Positions 1-7,917 of a stretch of DNA of 64,000 bases are shown here, piece by piece. The notes under the pieces are model-generated. The model ran no database searches, had not been told where the DNA came from, and saw nothing but the letters and a program-made list of their open reading frames with translations. The stretch is from Prochlorococcus marinus str. SB. Lineage in GTDB: Bacteria > Cyanobacteriota > Cyanobacteriia > PCC-6307 > Cyanobiaceae. The first letter of the stretch is position 1. Every line of letters starts with the position of its first letter. The translations under genes and the position numbers were made by a program. The stretch is from positions 1,173,530-1,237,529 of the forward strand of contig NZ_JNAS01000002.1 of NCBI RefSeq assembly GCF_000760115.1, in the 5' to 3' direction.

Positions 1-2405
1 GTAATTTACCTGAGTATTTAACTAATGGTTTATATCAATACATAACTAGAAACTATACTCTTTCCAATAGCTCTTCAGGGATTCCCGGTGATGACAGTAG
101 CGTTCTTGGAACACCTATTACTTACACGAAGTCTATAAATGAAAACAATACTACCTTTGCCAACAATTATAGCCCGGCGCTCATTGACTATTTTCGTATA
201 CGTTGGGAGACTTATATAAGAATTCCAGAAACTGGAACTTATATCTTTAGTACTTCTACCGATGATGGACAAATACTTAAAGTTTATGAAAATAATCAAA
301 GCGGAACGCTTCTACGTTCTTTCACTGACTGGAATCTTCACGGAACCCAAACTAGATCTACTAGTTCGATTTCACTTACTGCAGGAGATGTAGTATTTCT
401 TAGATTTGATTTTTTTGAAAATAGGGGAGGGGCGACTGCAAGACTCCATTGGACGAAAAATGGCGTAAGTGAAACTATTCCTATCGGGGATATGTACCTC
501 ACTGAATCTGATGCGATAGGTTCTGATACTACAGCCCCAACGATAGCGATAACATCTGATGCCTCATCATTGAAGGCAGGTGAGACAACAACAGTAACCT
601 TTACCCTTTCTGAAGCATCAAGCGATTTTATAGAAGATGATATCAGTGTTTCTGGAGGAGAGTTATCAAGTTTTGCGTCATCATCCAGCACCGTTTATAC
701 AGCAACATTCACCCCGACTGCAGACAGTACAACTGATGGAGTAATAAGTGTAGACTCATCAAAATTCTCTGATTCTGCAGGGAATGAAAATGCAGATGGA
801 TCTGATAGTAATAACACCTTAACTTTATCTGTTGATACCGTTCTCCCTACTTTGAGTGGCAGTAATCCAATAGATGATGAAATAGATATTTTTATTAACT
901 CTGAAATAAAATTTACTTTCTCTGAAATTGTAAATGTAGAAAGTGGAAATATTATTATCTATGATTCTTCGGATAATATTTTTGAGACAATTGATGTTAC
1001 AGGATCAAAGGTAACTGGTGATGGGACAACTGAGATAACAGCTAAACCTAGTAAAGAATTTGCAGAACTTACTTCTTATTATGTACAAATTGCAGATACT
1101 GCTTTTAATGATGTAAATGGTAATTCTTATTCTGGTATCAGTGATAAAATAAGTCTTTCTTTCAAAACGGCTCATGAAACATCTATCGCAACATTTTTAT
1201 CTGCAAAAGAAGTTACTTGGTCATTACCAAGTGGAGATGATATCTCAAGATTTAGAATTGATAGTTCCAGTGGTGAATTATTCTTTGCTAACCCAACTCT
1301 AGAAAATACTACTAGTTTTGATGGTGATAATGAATATGTAGTTGTTATTAGATCAACAGAAGATGAAAATACCTCTGTAGATAAAACAATTAAGGTTGCT
1401 GTTGGTGATAATCATGCATTAGATGTTTCATTGCATCAAACATTAAGTACAGCTTCTACTGTTGATATTTCAGCAACTTCTTCAAGTTCATCATTTAGAA
1501 TTTATTCTGGCGAAGAAAAATTAACTAAAGATATTAAAGATTATTTTCTTGAGGGAAAATCAGGTAATGACAAATTATATGGAGGATCAGGTAAAGATAA
1601 ACTATATGGTGAGAGTGGTAATGATTATTTGAAAGGAGGATCTAATTCTGACAAGCTCTATGGCGGTTCTGGAAAGGATACATTATTTGGAGAGGATGGA
1701 GATGACTATTTAAAAGGGGGAACTAGCGCAGACAAACTCTATGGAGGATCAGGTAAAGATATATTGTATGGAGAAAGTGGGGATGATTATCTTAAAGGAC
1801 ATTCAGGGGATGACAAACTTTATGGCGGTTCTGGAAAAGATTATCTCAGAGGAGGAGATGGAAATGATGAACTATACGGAGGATCTAGTAAAGATAAGCT
1901 TAAAGGAGAAGATGGTGATGATTATTTAGAAGGTGGTAGTAGTAAAGATAAACTTTATGGGGGCAGTGGCCAAGATATTTTATTTGGAGGATCTAGTGCC
2001 GATAAACTTTATGGAGGGGATGATGATGACAAACTTTATGGAGGGTCCAGTTCAGATAAACTTTATGGACAAAGTGGAGATGATTATCTTAAAGGACATT
2101 CTGGAAATGACAAACTTTATGGCAGTACTGGTAATGATATTCTCTGGGGAGGGGTAGGTAAAAATGATTTATATGGTGGAAGTGGAAATGATATTTTTAA
2201 ATTAAATGCTGGTAAGGGATATGACAGAATAAGAGACTTTAAAAAAGGTGAAGATAAAATTGATATCTCAGATTTTGATTTAGGATCTCTAAGAATTGTT
2301 GATACTGGTAAACATACAAGGGTGTATAAAGGCTCTAAGGATTTATTAGCAATTATCTATAATGAGGACGAAATTTCTTTATCAGATAATTCTTATTTGA
2401 TTTAG
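1..2405 (+). CDS. Secreted PA14/Ig-like/RTX repeat protein, 3' part
   Basis: The frame is open from the left edge, so the gene starts outside the window. The visible part begins with a PA14-like domain (to about base 500: RIRWETYIRIPETGTY, then STDDG), a possible sugar-binding module. Next come a BapA-type Ig-like domain (about 530-830), a Big_5/SbsA-type Ig-like domain (about 840-1170) and a cadherin-like segment (about 1180-1410). RTX calcium-binding nonapeptides (GGSGKDKLYG type) fill about 1555-2200. The end ([18 protein letters not shown] followed by a hydrophobic tail) matches the C-termini of the two giant proteins at 40478 and 47299 and is probably a type I secretion signal. It is likely a calcium-folded surface or extracellular protein; the ligand is unknown. 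No type I exporter gene is in the window. Confidence 0.85.
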   Translation, partial: NLPEYLTNGLYQYITRNYTLSNSSSGIPGDDSSVLGTPITYTKSINENNTTFANNYSPALIDYFRIRWETYIRIPETGTYIFSTSTDDGQILKVYENNQSGTLLRSFTDWNLHGTQTRSTSSISLTAGDVVFLRFDFFENRGGATARLHWTKNGVSETIPIGDMYLTESDAIGSDTTAPTIAITSDASSLKAGETTTVTFTLSEASSDFIEDDISVSGGELSSFASSSSTVYTATFTPTADSTTDGVISVDSSKFSDSAGNENADGSDSNNTLTLSVDTVLPTLSGSNPIDDEIDIFINSEIKFTFSEIVNVESGNIIIYDSSDNIFETIDVTGSKVTGDGTTEITAKPSKEFAELTSYYVQIADTAFNDVNGNSYSGISDKISLSFKTAHETSIATFLSAKEVTWSLPSGDDISRFRIDSSSGELFFANPTLENTTSFDGDNEYVVVIRSTEDENTSVDKTIKVAVGDNHALDVSLHQTLSTASTVDISATSSSSSFRIYSGEEKLTKDIKDYFLEGKSGNDKLYGGSGKDKLYGESGNDYLKGGSNSDKLYGGSGKDTLFGEDGDDYLKGGTSADKLYGGSGKDILYGESGDDYLKGHSGDDKLYGGSGKDYLRGGDGNDELYGGSSKDKLKGEDGDDYLEGGSSKDKLYGGSGQDILFGGSSADKLYGGDDDDKLYGGSSSDKLYGQSGDDYLKGHSGNDKLYGSTGNDILWGGVGKNDLYGGSGNDIFKLNAGKGYDRIRDFKKGEDKIDISDFDLGSLRIVDTGKHTRVYKGSKDLLAIIYNEDEISLSDNSYLI

Positions 2406-2479
2406 TAAATCTTAAACTTTGATATTGAATAAAATTAATTGATAATATTATCAATTAAAGGACTAATTGTCTCTATAAA

Positions 2480-2638
2480 CTACGATTTACTATTTTGCTT
2501 TCTAAATTTAAATTCAAAAAATGAAATCAATAATATCAAAACACATCCAATACAACTCCCTAATAAGCCAAAGATAATGGTAGTAAACCCATCGTCAACT
2601 CCATATTGAATTTGAGGAAAATGAGGAGGTATTGGCAT
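2480..2638 (-). CDS. Small single-helix membrane protein, 52 aa
   Basis: The 52-codon frame starts MPIPPHFPQIQYG, has one strong membrane helix (about residues 19-41) and ends in a basic tail (FRKQNSKS). The stop of the upstream gene and this ATG share one base (TAATG), which suggests translational coupling. I do not recognise the family. Confidence 0.55.
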   Translation of the reverse strand: MPIPPHFPQIQYGVDDGFTTIIFGLLGSCIGCVLILLISFFEFKFRKQNSKS

Positions 2639-2847
2639 TATTTCTCAACTGCATTTTCAATATCTTCAAGCAAATGTTTAGTTGATCTACTAAACCCATT
2701 AGTTTTTAGGTAGTTTTGGGCTTCTCTAAACTTTTCAGCAACTCTTTTTGCATAAGGGGTATTCATTGAATTTTGAGTCATGTAGAAAATGCGACTCATT
2801 TTATAATCTGATTTAAATGTACCCTTGATAAGTATTGAAAAATACAA
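2638..2847 (-). CDS. Small hypothetical protein, up to 69 aa
   Basis: Soluble and charged; the likely core starts at MTQNSMNTPYAKRVAEKF (residue 24), with alternative Met codons at residues 1 and 18. The sequence is probably helical. It is coupled by TAATG to the membrane protein that follows on the same strand. The family is not recognised. The long form would overlap the region upstream of the plus-strand gene at 2945, so the shorter start is favoured. Confidence 0.5.
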   Translation of the reverse strand: MYFSILIKGTFKSDYKMSRIFYMTQNSMNTPYAKRVAEKFREAQNYLKTNGFSRSTKHLLEDIENAVEK

Positions 2848-2944
2848 GAATATAAAAATAGGATTTTTTACTTACTTTAAAAAGGAATTGTGTAATTTTC
2901 TTGATTTTTGTAAATTAAGGTTTTTCAATTTAGAGCAGGTGTCA

Positions 2945-3235
2945 ATGACAAGCATATTATTAATTTCTCTCTTTGTTGTTGTTCTTTTTTTATCTCTTAG
3001 CTTTTTTCATTCAAAACAAAATAAGAGATCATTAAAAACAAAAAATATTTCATCTCCAATATCTTTTTTAAAAGAACAAGAATTTAATCCTGATATAAGT
3101 ACAGATAATTGGGATTTACACAAAATTAGATTAGATAAATTTAGAAGATCACAATATAAGGGATTAACCTTTTTTGTGAGTTCAGAAAATAGGATTTATT
3201 ATCTTTCTGACAAAGGAAAAAAAGTTTATTGCTAA
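2945..3235 (+). CDS. Small N-anchored membrane protein, 96 aa
   Basis: The chosen ATG gives MTSILLISLFVVVLFLSLSF, one N-terminal membrane helix, followed by a basic soluble tail of about 75 residues ending GKKVYC. The same frame is open back to 2825, but an N-terminal extension would place charged residues before the helix and overlap the divergent gene. Function unknown. It is the first of three small membrane-protein genes on this strand. Confidence 0.55.
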   Translation: MTSILLISLFVVVLFLSLSFFHSKQNKRSLKTKNISSPISFLKEQEFNPDISTDNWDLHKIRLDKFRRSQYKGLTFFVSSENRIYYLSDKGKKVYC

Positions 3236-3288
3236 CTAAAGAAATTAATTTTATAAATAGAAAAAGATATTAGAAACTAATATTTTCA

Positions 3289-3540
3289 ATGAAGTATTTA
3301 TTTTTATTATCAGAAAAGTTCTATAGGTTTATCGAATGGGAATGGAATACCTTAAAAATTTTAAGAAGAACAAAAAGAAAGAATTTTTTCCTAAGAGGAT
3401 CATTCGCTTTATTTAGTTTATTATCTATTCTTTTTTTTATATTTTCACCTCCTATTGCTTTTGGAATGTTATTTGGAGAGGGATTAAAATTTAGTGTTTT
3501 TTTTATTTGGATATGGATTTTAAATTTAAAGTTTTTTTGA
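3289..3540 (+). CDS. Small membrane protein, 83 aa
   Basis: A basic N-terminal third (LRRTKRKNFFLRGS) is followed by two hydrophobic helices (about residues 38-58 and 65-83). No known motif. It lies 53 bases after the previous small membrane gene and 56 bases before the next, so the three may share a transcript. Confidence 0.5.
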   Translation: MKYLFLLSEKFYRFIEWEWNTLKILRRTKRKNFFLRGSFALFSLLSILFFIFSPPIAFGMLFGEGLKFSVFFIWIWILNLKFF

Positions 3541-3596
3541 AAAGTATGATTAATTTCCTGTGATTATTTAAAATCAAGAAAATAAAAAATTCCCTT

Positions 3597-3812
3597 ATGC
3601 CAAAAATATTCAAACAAAATAAGTTCGCTTTATTGGGAGCCAATATATTGATAATTTTACTCTGGGTATCTATCTCTACTTTTTTGATAAATTTATTTAA
3701 AAGTGAAAATGCCCCATTTTATATATACAAAATTTCTTTTTTAATCAGATTTCTCCCTCCTATTTGGATTACATGGTTTCTATGGATAAAAAGAGGTGGT
3801 TTAGGAAGATAA
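3597..3812 (+). CDS. Small membrane protein, 71 aa
   Basis: Starts MPKIFKQNKFALLGANIL and has two predicted membrane helices (about residues 12-31 and 45-63) with a basic C-terminus (KRGGLGR). No family recognised. It is the last of the three plus-strand small membrane genes. Confidence 0.5.
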   Translation: MPKIFKQNKFALLGANILIILLWVSISTFLINLFKSENAPFYIYKISFLIRFLPPIWITWFLWIKRGGLGR

Positions 3813-4019
3813 ACATCAAAAGCATTTTTACGTATTTACCATAAAAAAATCAGTTCGAATCTATGAGATTACTTGAAATTTTCACGTAAGAATGAGGTGA
3901 TTGAGAGATTGTTTTTAGGTAAGAAAAAATCTCTTTTTTTAATATTTCATTTTTCGAACAAAAAAGTGCTTGTCAGTATCCCTATTGACAAACACTCATG
4001 ACGATCAATTTTTTACAAA

Positions 4020-4199
4020 CTAAACAGGCAATCTATGATCAATTTCCACAACTCCAGAATCCATAAGACGGCCGATTTTGATAACTAAAGCCATATCTAG
4101 CCTTGAAAATTCAGATTGATGGTTAGTTATCCAATCAAGTTCAGAAAGAGTTATTACTCCCAAAGTATTTACTTTAAGAAAAAGTAAGCCTAAGTTCAT
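4020..4199 (-). CDS. Conserved small protein in the hli operon, 59 aa
   Basis: The frame starts MNLGLLFLKVNTLGVITLSE and ends VEIDHRLPV. It is soluble, with a mixed hydrophobic and charged pattern like a small folded domain. It begins one base after the stop of the hli gene at 4201-4329 and is the last gene of a tight four-gene minus-strand series with three hli genes. A role linked to Hli function is inferred from position only. Confidence 0.6.
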   Translation of the reverse strand: MNLGLLFLKVNTLGVITLSELDWITNHQSEFSRLDMALVIKIGRLMDSGVVEIDHRLPV

Positions 4200-4200
4200 T

Positions 4201-4329
4201 TTAAAAAATTCCTGGGATTATCCAGCCGAATAAGCCATAATTTACAACTAATGCGAATAAGCCCATCATTGCCATTCTTCCATTGGTTCTTTCGGCGTTT
4301 TGCCAATAAGTTGTTTTTGAATTTTCCAT
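4201..4329 (-). CDS. hli: High-light-inducible protein, 42 aa
   Basis: Single-helix Hli (CAB-family) protein. It carries the chlorophyll-binding helix pattern ERTNGRMAMMGLFALVVN and ends FGWIIPGIF. Hli proteins sit in the thylakoid membrane, bind chlorophyll and carotenoid, and protect photosystems during stress. This copy has the NYGLFGW variant of the C-terminus, like the one at 37211. It is third in the minus-strand hli series. Confidence 0.85.
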   Translation of the reverse strand: MENSKTTYWQNAERTNGRMAMMGLFALVVNYGLFGWIIPGIF

Positions 4330-4364
4330 TTTTCTGATTTAAAGAATTGTTAAATAGTAGGTTT

Positions 4365-4625
4365 TTAAACGAAACCAGGAATTATTTGACCTGTTGTTAG
4401 GTATGCTCCAACAGCAGCAATTAATCCAAGCATTGCAAATCTGCCGTTAAGAGTCTCAGCAACAACTTTTTCTTTCTCGATTGTTTTGACTTTTTTGTTT
4501 GTGTTTTTCATTTGATTAGAAGATGAATTGTTTAAATTTTCGTTTTGAAATTGCTTGGTTAAATAAGCAACGAGGATGGCTGTAAAAAATACAATTACAG
4601 CTAAAAAACCTGAAAGTGGACTCAT
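4365..4625 (-). CDS. hli: Two-helix Hli-type protein, 86 aa
   Basis: From the ATG at 4625 the protein opens with an extra membrane helix (SPLSGFLAVIVFFTAILVAYL, about residues 2-22). A basic linker (NTNKKVKTIEKEK) leads to a classic Hli helix (ETLNGRFAMLGLIAAVGAYL) ending TTGQIIPGFV. The start codon shares one base with the stop of the upstream hli gene (TAATG), which supports this start over the upstream in-frame Met. The added N-terminal helix is a departure from the usual one-helix Hli. Confidence 0.85.
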   Translation of the reverse strand: MSPLSGFLAVIVFFTAILVAYLTKQFQNENLNNSSSNQMKNTNKKVKTIEKEKVVAETLNGRFAMLGLIAAVGAYLTTGQIIPGFV

Positions 4626-4831
4626 TAAAAAATGCCAGGAATAATTTGTCCAGTTGAAACGTAAGCACCTACTAATGCAACAAGGCCAATCATTGCCCAA
4701 CGACCATTAACTTTTTCTGCATTTTGTGGGTAGCTGTCGTATGAAACAGACTCATCTATGTAAGGACGTGTTTCAGTAGGGAACATGTTCTGCCTGCCGC
4801 CTGATTCAGTGGTAACGTTTGAATTAGCCAT
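4625..4831 (-). CDS. hli: High-light-inducible protein, 68 aa
   Basis: A hydrophilic N-terminus of about 38 residues precedes the Hli helix (EKVNGRWAMIGLVALVGAYV) and the STGQIIPGIF end. It is a one-helix chlorophyll-binding stress protein of the thylakoid. First gene of the minus-strand series hli-hli-hli-orf59, coupled to the next gene by TAATG. Confidence 0.88.
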   Translation of the reverse strand: MANSNVTTESGGRQNMFPTETRPYIDESVSYDSYPQNAEKVNGRWAMIGLVALVGAYVSTGQIIPGIF

Positions 4832-5135
4832 TGTAGTTGTGTAATTGTTAATTAATGTAACACTACTATTAATAAATGTAAAGTATTAGGCCGAAATTAA
4901 GTTATTTTCAAGATATTTACTACATAACTGTTACAGAATCGTGACATAAGCATTTAAATAGTTGTTTTTTAGGCTTGCTACGCTTTACAGATTGGCTCGA
5001 AAACTATTGAGAGTTCAATTTGTTGTTTAAGTATTTATTTTTAAATCCTTAGAAAGATATCAATTTGGTAGAAAAAACTACATCATTCTTAAATTTAAAT
5101 AATTAGTTTTTAGATATAATTTACTTCACTTTATT
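4832..5135. other. Gene-free stretch between divergent hli genes
   Basis: About 300 AT-rich bases separate two divergent hli transcription units. The stretch must hold the promoters for both sides, but no operator or hairpin stands out by eye and no small ORF is convincing. Confidence 0.4.
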
Positions 5136-5264
5136 ATGGAATTCGCAAAAAAAATTATGACCGAAAAAGCTGAAAATCTTAATGGTAAAGCAGCAATGAT
5201 TGGAATGTTTGCTCTTGTAGGAGCCTACTATTTTACTGGTCAAATTCTTCCAGGTATTTTCTAA
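5136..5264 (+). CDS. hli: High-light-inducible protein, 42 aa
   Basis: Starts MEFAKKIMTEKAENLNGKAA, with the Hli helix (NGKAAMIGMFALVGAYY) and the end FTGQILPGIF. One-helix chlorophyll-binding thylakoid protein. It stands alone on the plus strand and is followed 25 bases later by a clear terminator, so it is probably monocistronic. Confidence 0.88.
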   Translation: MEFAKKIMTEKAENLNGKAAMIGMFALVGAYYFTGQILPGIF

Positions 5265-5289
5265 TAAAAATCCTTTTTAAATTTTTTCA

Positions 5290-5311
5290 GGGCTTTATCA
5301 AGCCCTTTTTT
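5290..5311 (+). terminator. Rho-independent terminator after hli
   Basis: Stem GGGCTT / AAGCCC with a TATC loop, followed by six T residues. On the other strand it is preceded by an A-rich stretch, so it may also serve the convergent amidotransferase gene. Confidence 0.8.
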
Positions 5312-5328
5312 ACTGGATTATGACCTTT

Positions 5329-6066
5329 TTAATTATCTAATAATTCAAATAATTTACTTATTAGAAGCTTTCTTTTTGAAAAAGTTTTATCAATATATTT
5401 TTTATTCTCTTCTTTTAAAATTTCCTGACCATTTAAGCCTAATCCTTTAAGGACAAACTCTTTATCTTCTTTAATCCAGTTATTTATCATTCCCCCCGTC
5501 GTCTCTACATGGAATTGTAATCCGTAAGCAAAATTACCAATTCTAAAAAACTGTTCCTTACAACGTGCACTACTAGCAATGAGTACTGCTTTATTAGGTA
5601 ATAAAATCCTATCTCCATGCCAATGCAGTACATGAAAAGGGTCTTCAAACACTTCTTTAAAGTCTTTATTCGATTTGTCTATAAAAATTTGAGACCATCC
5701 AATTTCTGGTAATGCTTTTGGAGGTGATCCATATTTAAGAATTTCTACATCTCCCCCAGCAGCACTCGCAAGCAACTGAGCACCTAAGCAAACACCGACT
5801 ATAGGTCTCTCATTTTCTAATTCTTTTTTTATAAAATCTCTTTCTAACTTGAGCCATGGATATTTTCCGCTTCCAATATCTTTAACGCCCATTGGTCCAC
5901 CCATAATTAAAATTAAGTCACCTTTTTTTGTTAGCGGCAGAGCAACTTTATTATCTAAACGAATAATTTCTATTTTTAAATCTCTTTCTTTAGCAAATTG
6001 TTCAAAAAGACCAGGCCCCTCTATTTCTAAATGCTGCAAAACTAATAGGCGTTTTATTTCCTTCAT
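5329..6066 (-). CDS. Class I glutamine amidotransferase, 245 aa
   Basis: GuaA-type GATase1 domain that would hydrolyse glutamine and pass ammonia to an unknown acceptor. The nucleophile elbow is GVCLGAQ with Cys at about residue 93, the oxyanion region is MGGPMGV (about 55-61), and the catalytic His lies in QFHVE (about residue 185). It covers only the amidotransferase domain, as in the YagE/GuaA-like free-standing family. The start overlaps the stop of the upstream exported-protein gene by four bases (ATGA), so the two are co-translated. The substrate cannot be told. Confidence 0.85.
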   Translation of the reverse strand: MKEIKRLLVLQHLEIEGPGLFEQFAKERDLKIEIIRLDNKVALPLTKKGDLILIMGGPMGVKDIGSGKYPWLKLERDFIKKELENERPIVGVCLGAQLLASAAGGDVEILKYGSPPKALPEIGWSQIFIDKSNKDFKEVFEDPFHVLHWHGDRILLPNKAVLIASSARCKEQFFRIGNFAYGLQFHVETTGGMINNWIKEDKEFVLKGLGLNGQEILKEENKKYIDKTFSKRKLLISKLFELLDN

Positions 6067-6359
6067 TCACTTTCCATTATTTCAGCTGATTCAGAACAGA
6101 CATTAACGCTAAACCACTTCATTGCCGACCAAGTATCTTTTTGGTATGTACCTGCTGCAATACTCACAAAACAATCATTTTCATACCAACTTCGATAACT
6201 GGGAGTTACTCCCGTTCCTTTTAATCTATTTTCTAATCCTTTTCCATATTTTTTAATAACAAGATTTATAGCTTCATTCTCAATTTCTCTTTGCTTTTCA
6301 TCAGCAAAACCTCCTAGTGGAATTAAAAAAAGAATTAATGCAAAAAGTAAACGTATCAT
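6063..6359 (-). CDS. Small exported protein, 98 aa
   Basis: From the ATG at 6359 the N-terminus (MIRLLFALILFLIPLGGFADE) is a good signal peptide with likely cleavage after GGFA. The mature part of about 80 residues has Cys in ENDCFVSI and NVCSES, which could pair in the periplasm. An in-frame Met 11 codons upstream would add a charged stretch and overlap the next gene more. The function is not recognised. It overlaps the amidotransferase start. Confidence 0.65.
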   Translation of the reverse strand: MIRLLFALILFLIPLGGFADEKQREIENEAINLVIKKYGKGLENRLKGTGVTPSYRSWYENDCFVSIAAGTYQKDTWSAMKWFSVNVCSESAEIMESE

Positions 6360-6372
6360 TGAGTCTTTTTTT

Positions 6373-6663
6373 TTAAATGTAGCTAATTTCATATCGATTA
6401 ATTAATTTTTTAAAATCATCAACTCTATTTTGTCCATTCTTTAATGGCCTTGAGGAGTCAAGAACGGCTGCACAACATAATTGCCAACAAGAATTTTCAT
6501 CTAGTTCTAATTTCTTACATATATTTTTTGGAGCTTTGATAACTGTATTTATTTCTGCGATATGTTGAGTAGTTTCCCATAATTCTCCTTCTAGAAAGTC
6601 AATTTCAGTACTTGATAATAATTCTGTGGCAACGTAATCCTTAATTAGCTCAGTTAATTCCAC
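6373..6663 (-). CDS. Conserved small protein, 96 aa
   Basis: Helical soluble protein containing ICKKLELDENSCWQLC and then AAVLD. The spacing I-C-x2-L-x-L-x5-W-x2-C-x-A-x2-L-D is shared with the 99-aa protein at 22573, so the two look like distant paralogues. Function unknown. It lies just upstream of the exported protein and amidotransferase genes on the same strand. Confidence 0.65.
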   Translation of the reverse strand: MELTELIKDYVATELLSSTEIDFLEGELWETTQHIAEINTVIKAPKNICKKLELDENSCWQLCCAAVLDSSRPLKNGQNRVDDFKKLINRYEISYI

Positions 6664-6774
6664 AAATTTTAATGAAACAGAAGAAGTTAAATCATATCTT
6701 AGTACTTGTATAAATGGATAAAAAAAAGGAGCTAGTTTCTATCTCATCTTGAATCTCCTAACGATATTAAGAGA

Positions 6775-6912
6775 CTACATCATTTCGTATTGATCAAGTT
6801 TGGTTTTTAATTTTGTTGCTTGTTTAATCAATGACAAAACTTCTTTTCTGCCAGTCGAATTATTAGCCTGAACTATAAGATCAGAGTATTTCTTTGCAAT
6901 TTTTTTTTCCAT
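6775..6912 (-). CDS. Small conserved protein, 45 aa
   Basis: Starts MEKKIAKKYSDLIVQANNST and continues GRKEVLSLIKQATKLKTK. The pattern KKY-x2-L-x2-QA-x4-GRKEV-x-SL-x-K is repeated in the 44-aa product at 27458, so both are probably real genes of one family. Highly basic and probably helical. Function unknown. Confidence 0.6.
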   Translation of the reverse strand: MEKKIAKKYSDLIVQANNSTGRKEVLSLIKQATKLKTKLDQYEMM

Positions 6913-7162
6913 AATTTAAGGAATATAAATACCGTTTTTGAATCTTGCAACTAGCGAGTCGCAACTAGAAGTAGATAAGGAGTCAACGGTTTAAACCTCA
7001 GAGTCAACAAATTGGAACGGGTTAACTCGTGCCTTTAATTTATAATCAATTAATAAAAAAGTTGTTGGTATCTACGATTACATTGTTTTCAAACCCTGAT
7101 TTAATTTATAGTTATCCATGAATTGGATTTATATTTTCAATTATCTTTTTAATTAAATTAAT

Positions 7163-7185
7163 AAAAAAAGGGGGTAAACACCCCC
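7163..7185 (-). terminator. Rho-independent terminator
   Basis: On the minus strand, GGGGGT / ACCCCC closes a four-base loop and is followed by seven T residues. It sits 27 bases after the stop of the 101-aa gene at 7212 and probably ends that transcript. Confidence 0.8.
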
Positions 7186-7211
7186 TTCGGTTTATTAAAA
7201 GACCTAATTTA

Positions 7212-7517
7212 CTAATTACCTAAACCTAGAGGAGCCCAAAGAGTTGCTTCAGAACCTATAACAGGGACAACTCCTGTAGTTTTTGCATTAGAAACTTTAT
7301 TTTTAACAATAGGAGTATCTTGTTCTCCTAGAGCCGCCCATATAGTTGATTGATGAGCGATAACTGGTTGAACTTTTAATGGTTGAGGTTGATAGGAAGG
7401 CTTTTGGGTTCTTACAAGTTGGACTCCAAGAGAACCAACAATAAATGCTCCAAGAAAACCTGCAAATACAGCAGTAATACTGTTACTACTTACTGAGGTA
7501 GATACGTTATTAGACAT
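7212..7517 (-). CDS. Membrane-anchored small protein with duplicated motif, 101 aa
   Basis: From MSNNVSTSVSSNS there is one membrane helix (about residues 15-35, AVFAGFLGAFIVGSLGVQLV). A Pro/Gln-rich soluble tail follows, in which STIWAALG and ATLWAPLG form a short internal repeat. Family not recognised. A riboswitch-like leader candidate lies upstream (7554-7606) and a strong terminator downstream, suggesting a single-gene transcript. Confidence 0.65.
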   Translation of the reverse strand: MSNNVSTSVSSNSITAVFAGFLGAFIVGSLGVQLVRTQKPSYQPQPLKVQPVIAHQSTIWAALGEQDTPIVKNKVSNAKTTGVVPVIGSEATLWAPLGLGN

Positions 7518-7553
7518 AATAGTTATGTGACTAAATTTCATTTTTGACTGAAG

Positions 7554-7606
7554 TCCCCGTTCCTTGGCTTCAATCTTAATGCGGCTCGTAAAACGAGATG
7601 AACGTT
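7554..7606 (-). promoter_or_regulatory. Possible glutamine-riboswitch-like leader (degenerate)
   Basis: On the minus strand AACGTTCATC is followed by a perfect small hairpin (CTCG TTTT ACGAG) and later by GGAACGGGGA, which can pair with the first segment. This order resembles the stronger candidate at 28341, but the AGTAGG element is absent. It lies about 35 bases upstream of the start at 7517. Weak evidence. Confidence 0.3.
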
Positions 7607-7702
7607 TATGTAGTCTACGCTACATTTTAACTATAAGTACAATTTAATTTACAAGATGTTAATGGCAATACAAAAACTTGTTAAAAAATAAGAAATTAAA
7701 TT

Positions 7703-7843
7703 TTAAAGTGAAGAAAATATATTTGAGTTTTTTTGAGAAAAAAATAATTGATTATTTTCATAATTGTTTGCAGAATAACTTTCGGAAACAACAGTTCCGT
7801 GAGTTACCCCAAAAATAAAACCAAGCAAGATAGCTAAACGCAT
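7703..7843 (-). CDS. Possible small membrane or exported protein, 46 aa
   Basis: The frame MRLAILLGFIFGVTHGTVVS has an N-terminal hydrophobic helix and then a polar Asn/Ser-rich tail. It follows moaA by 74 bases on the same strand and could be the last gene of the mobA-moaA transcript. There is no homology I can recognise. Confidence 0.4.
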   Translation of the reverse strand: MRLAILLGFIFGVTHGTVVSESYSANNYENNQLFFSQKNSNIFSSL

Positions 7844-7917
7844 CCAAGAATATAAATTTAAGCTAATTTCCCTTAAATTAAGAATATATGATGTTGTTAT
7901 TTATACTAAATAATTTT

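Noticed and set aside
1741..2157. Met-rich plus-strand frames inside the RTX part of the first gene
   Set aside because: Out-of-frame readings of the RTX nonapeptide repeats; the main frame has clear domain matches.
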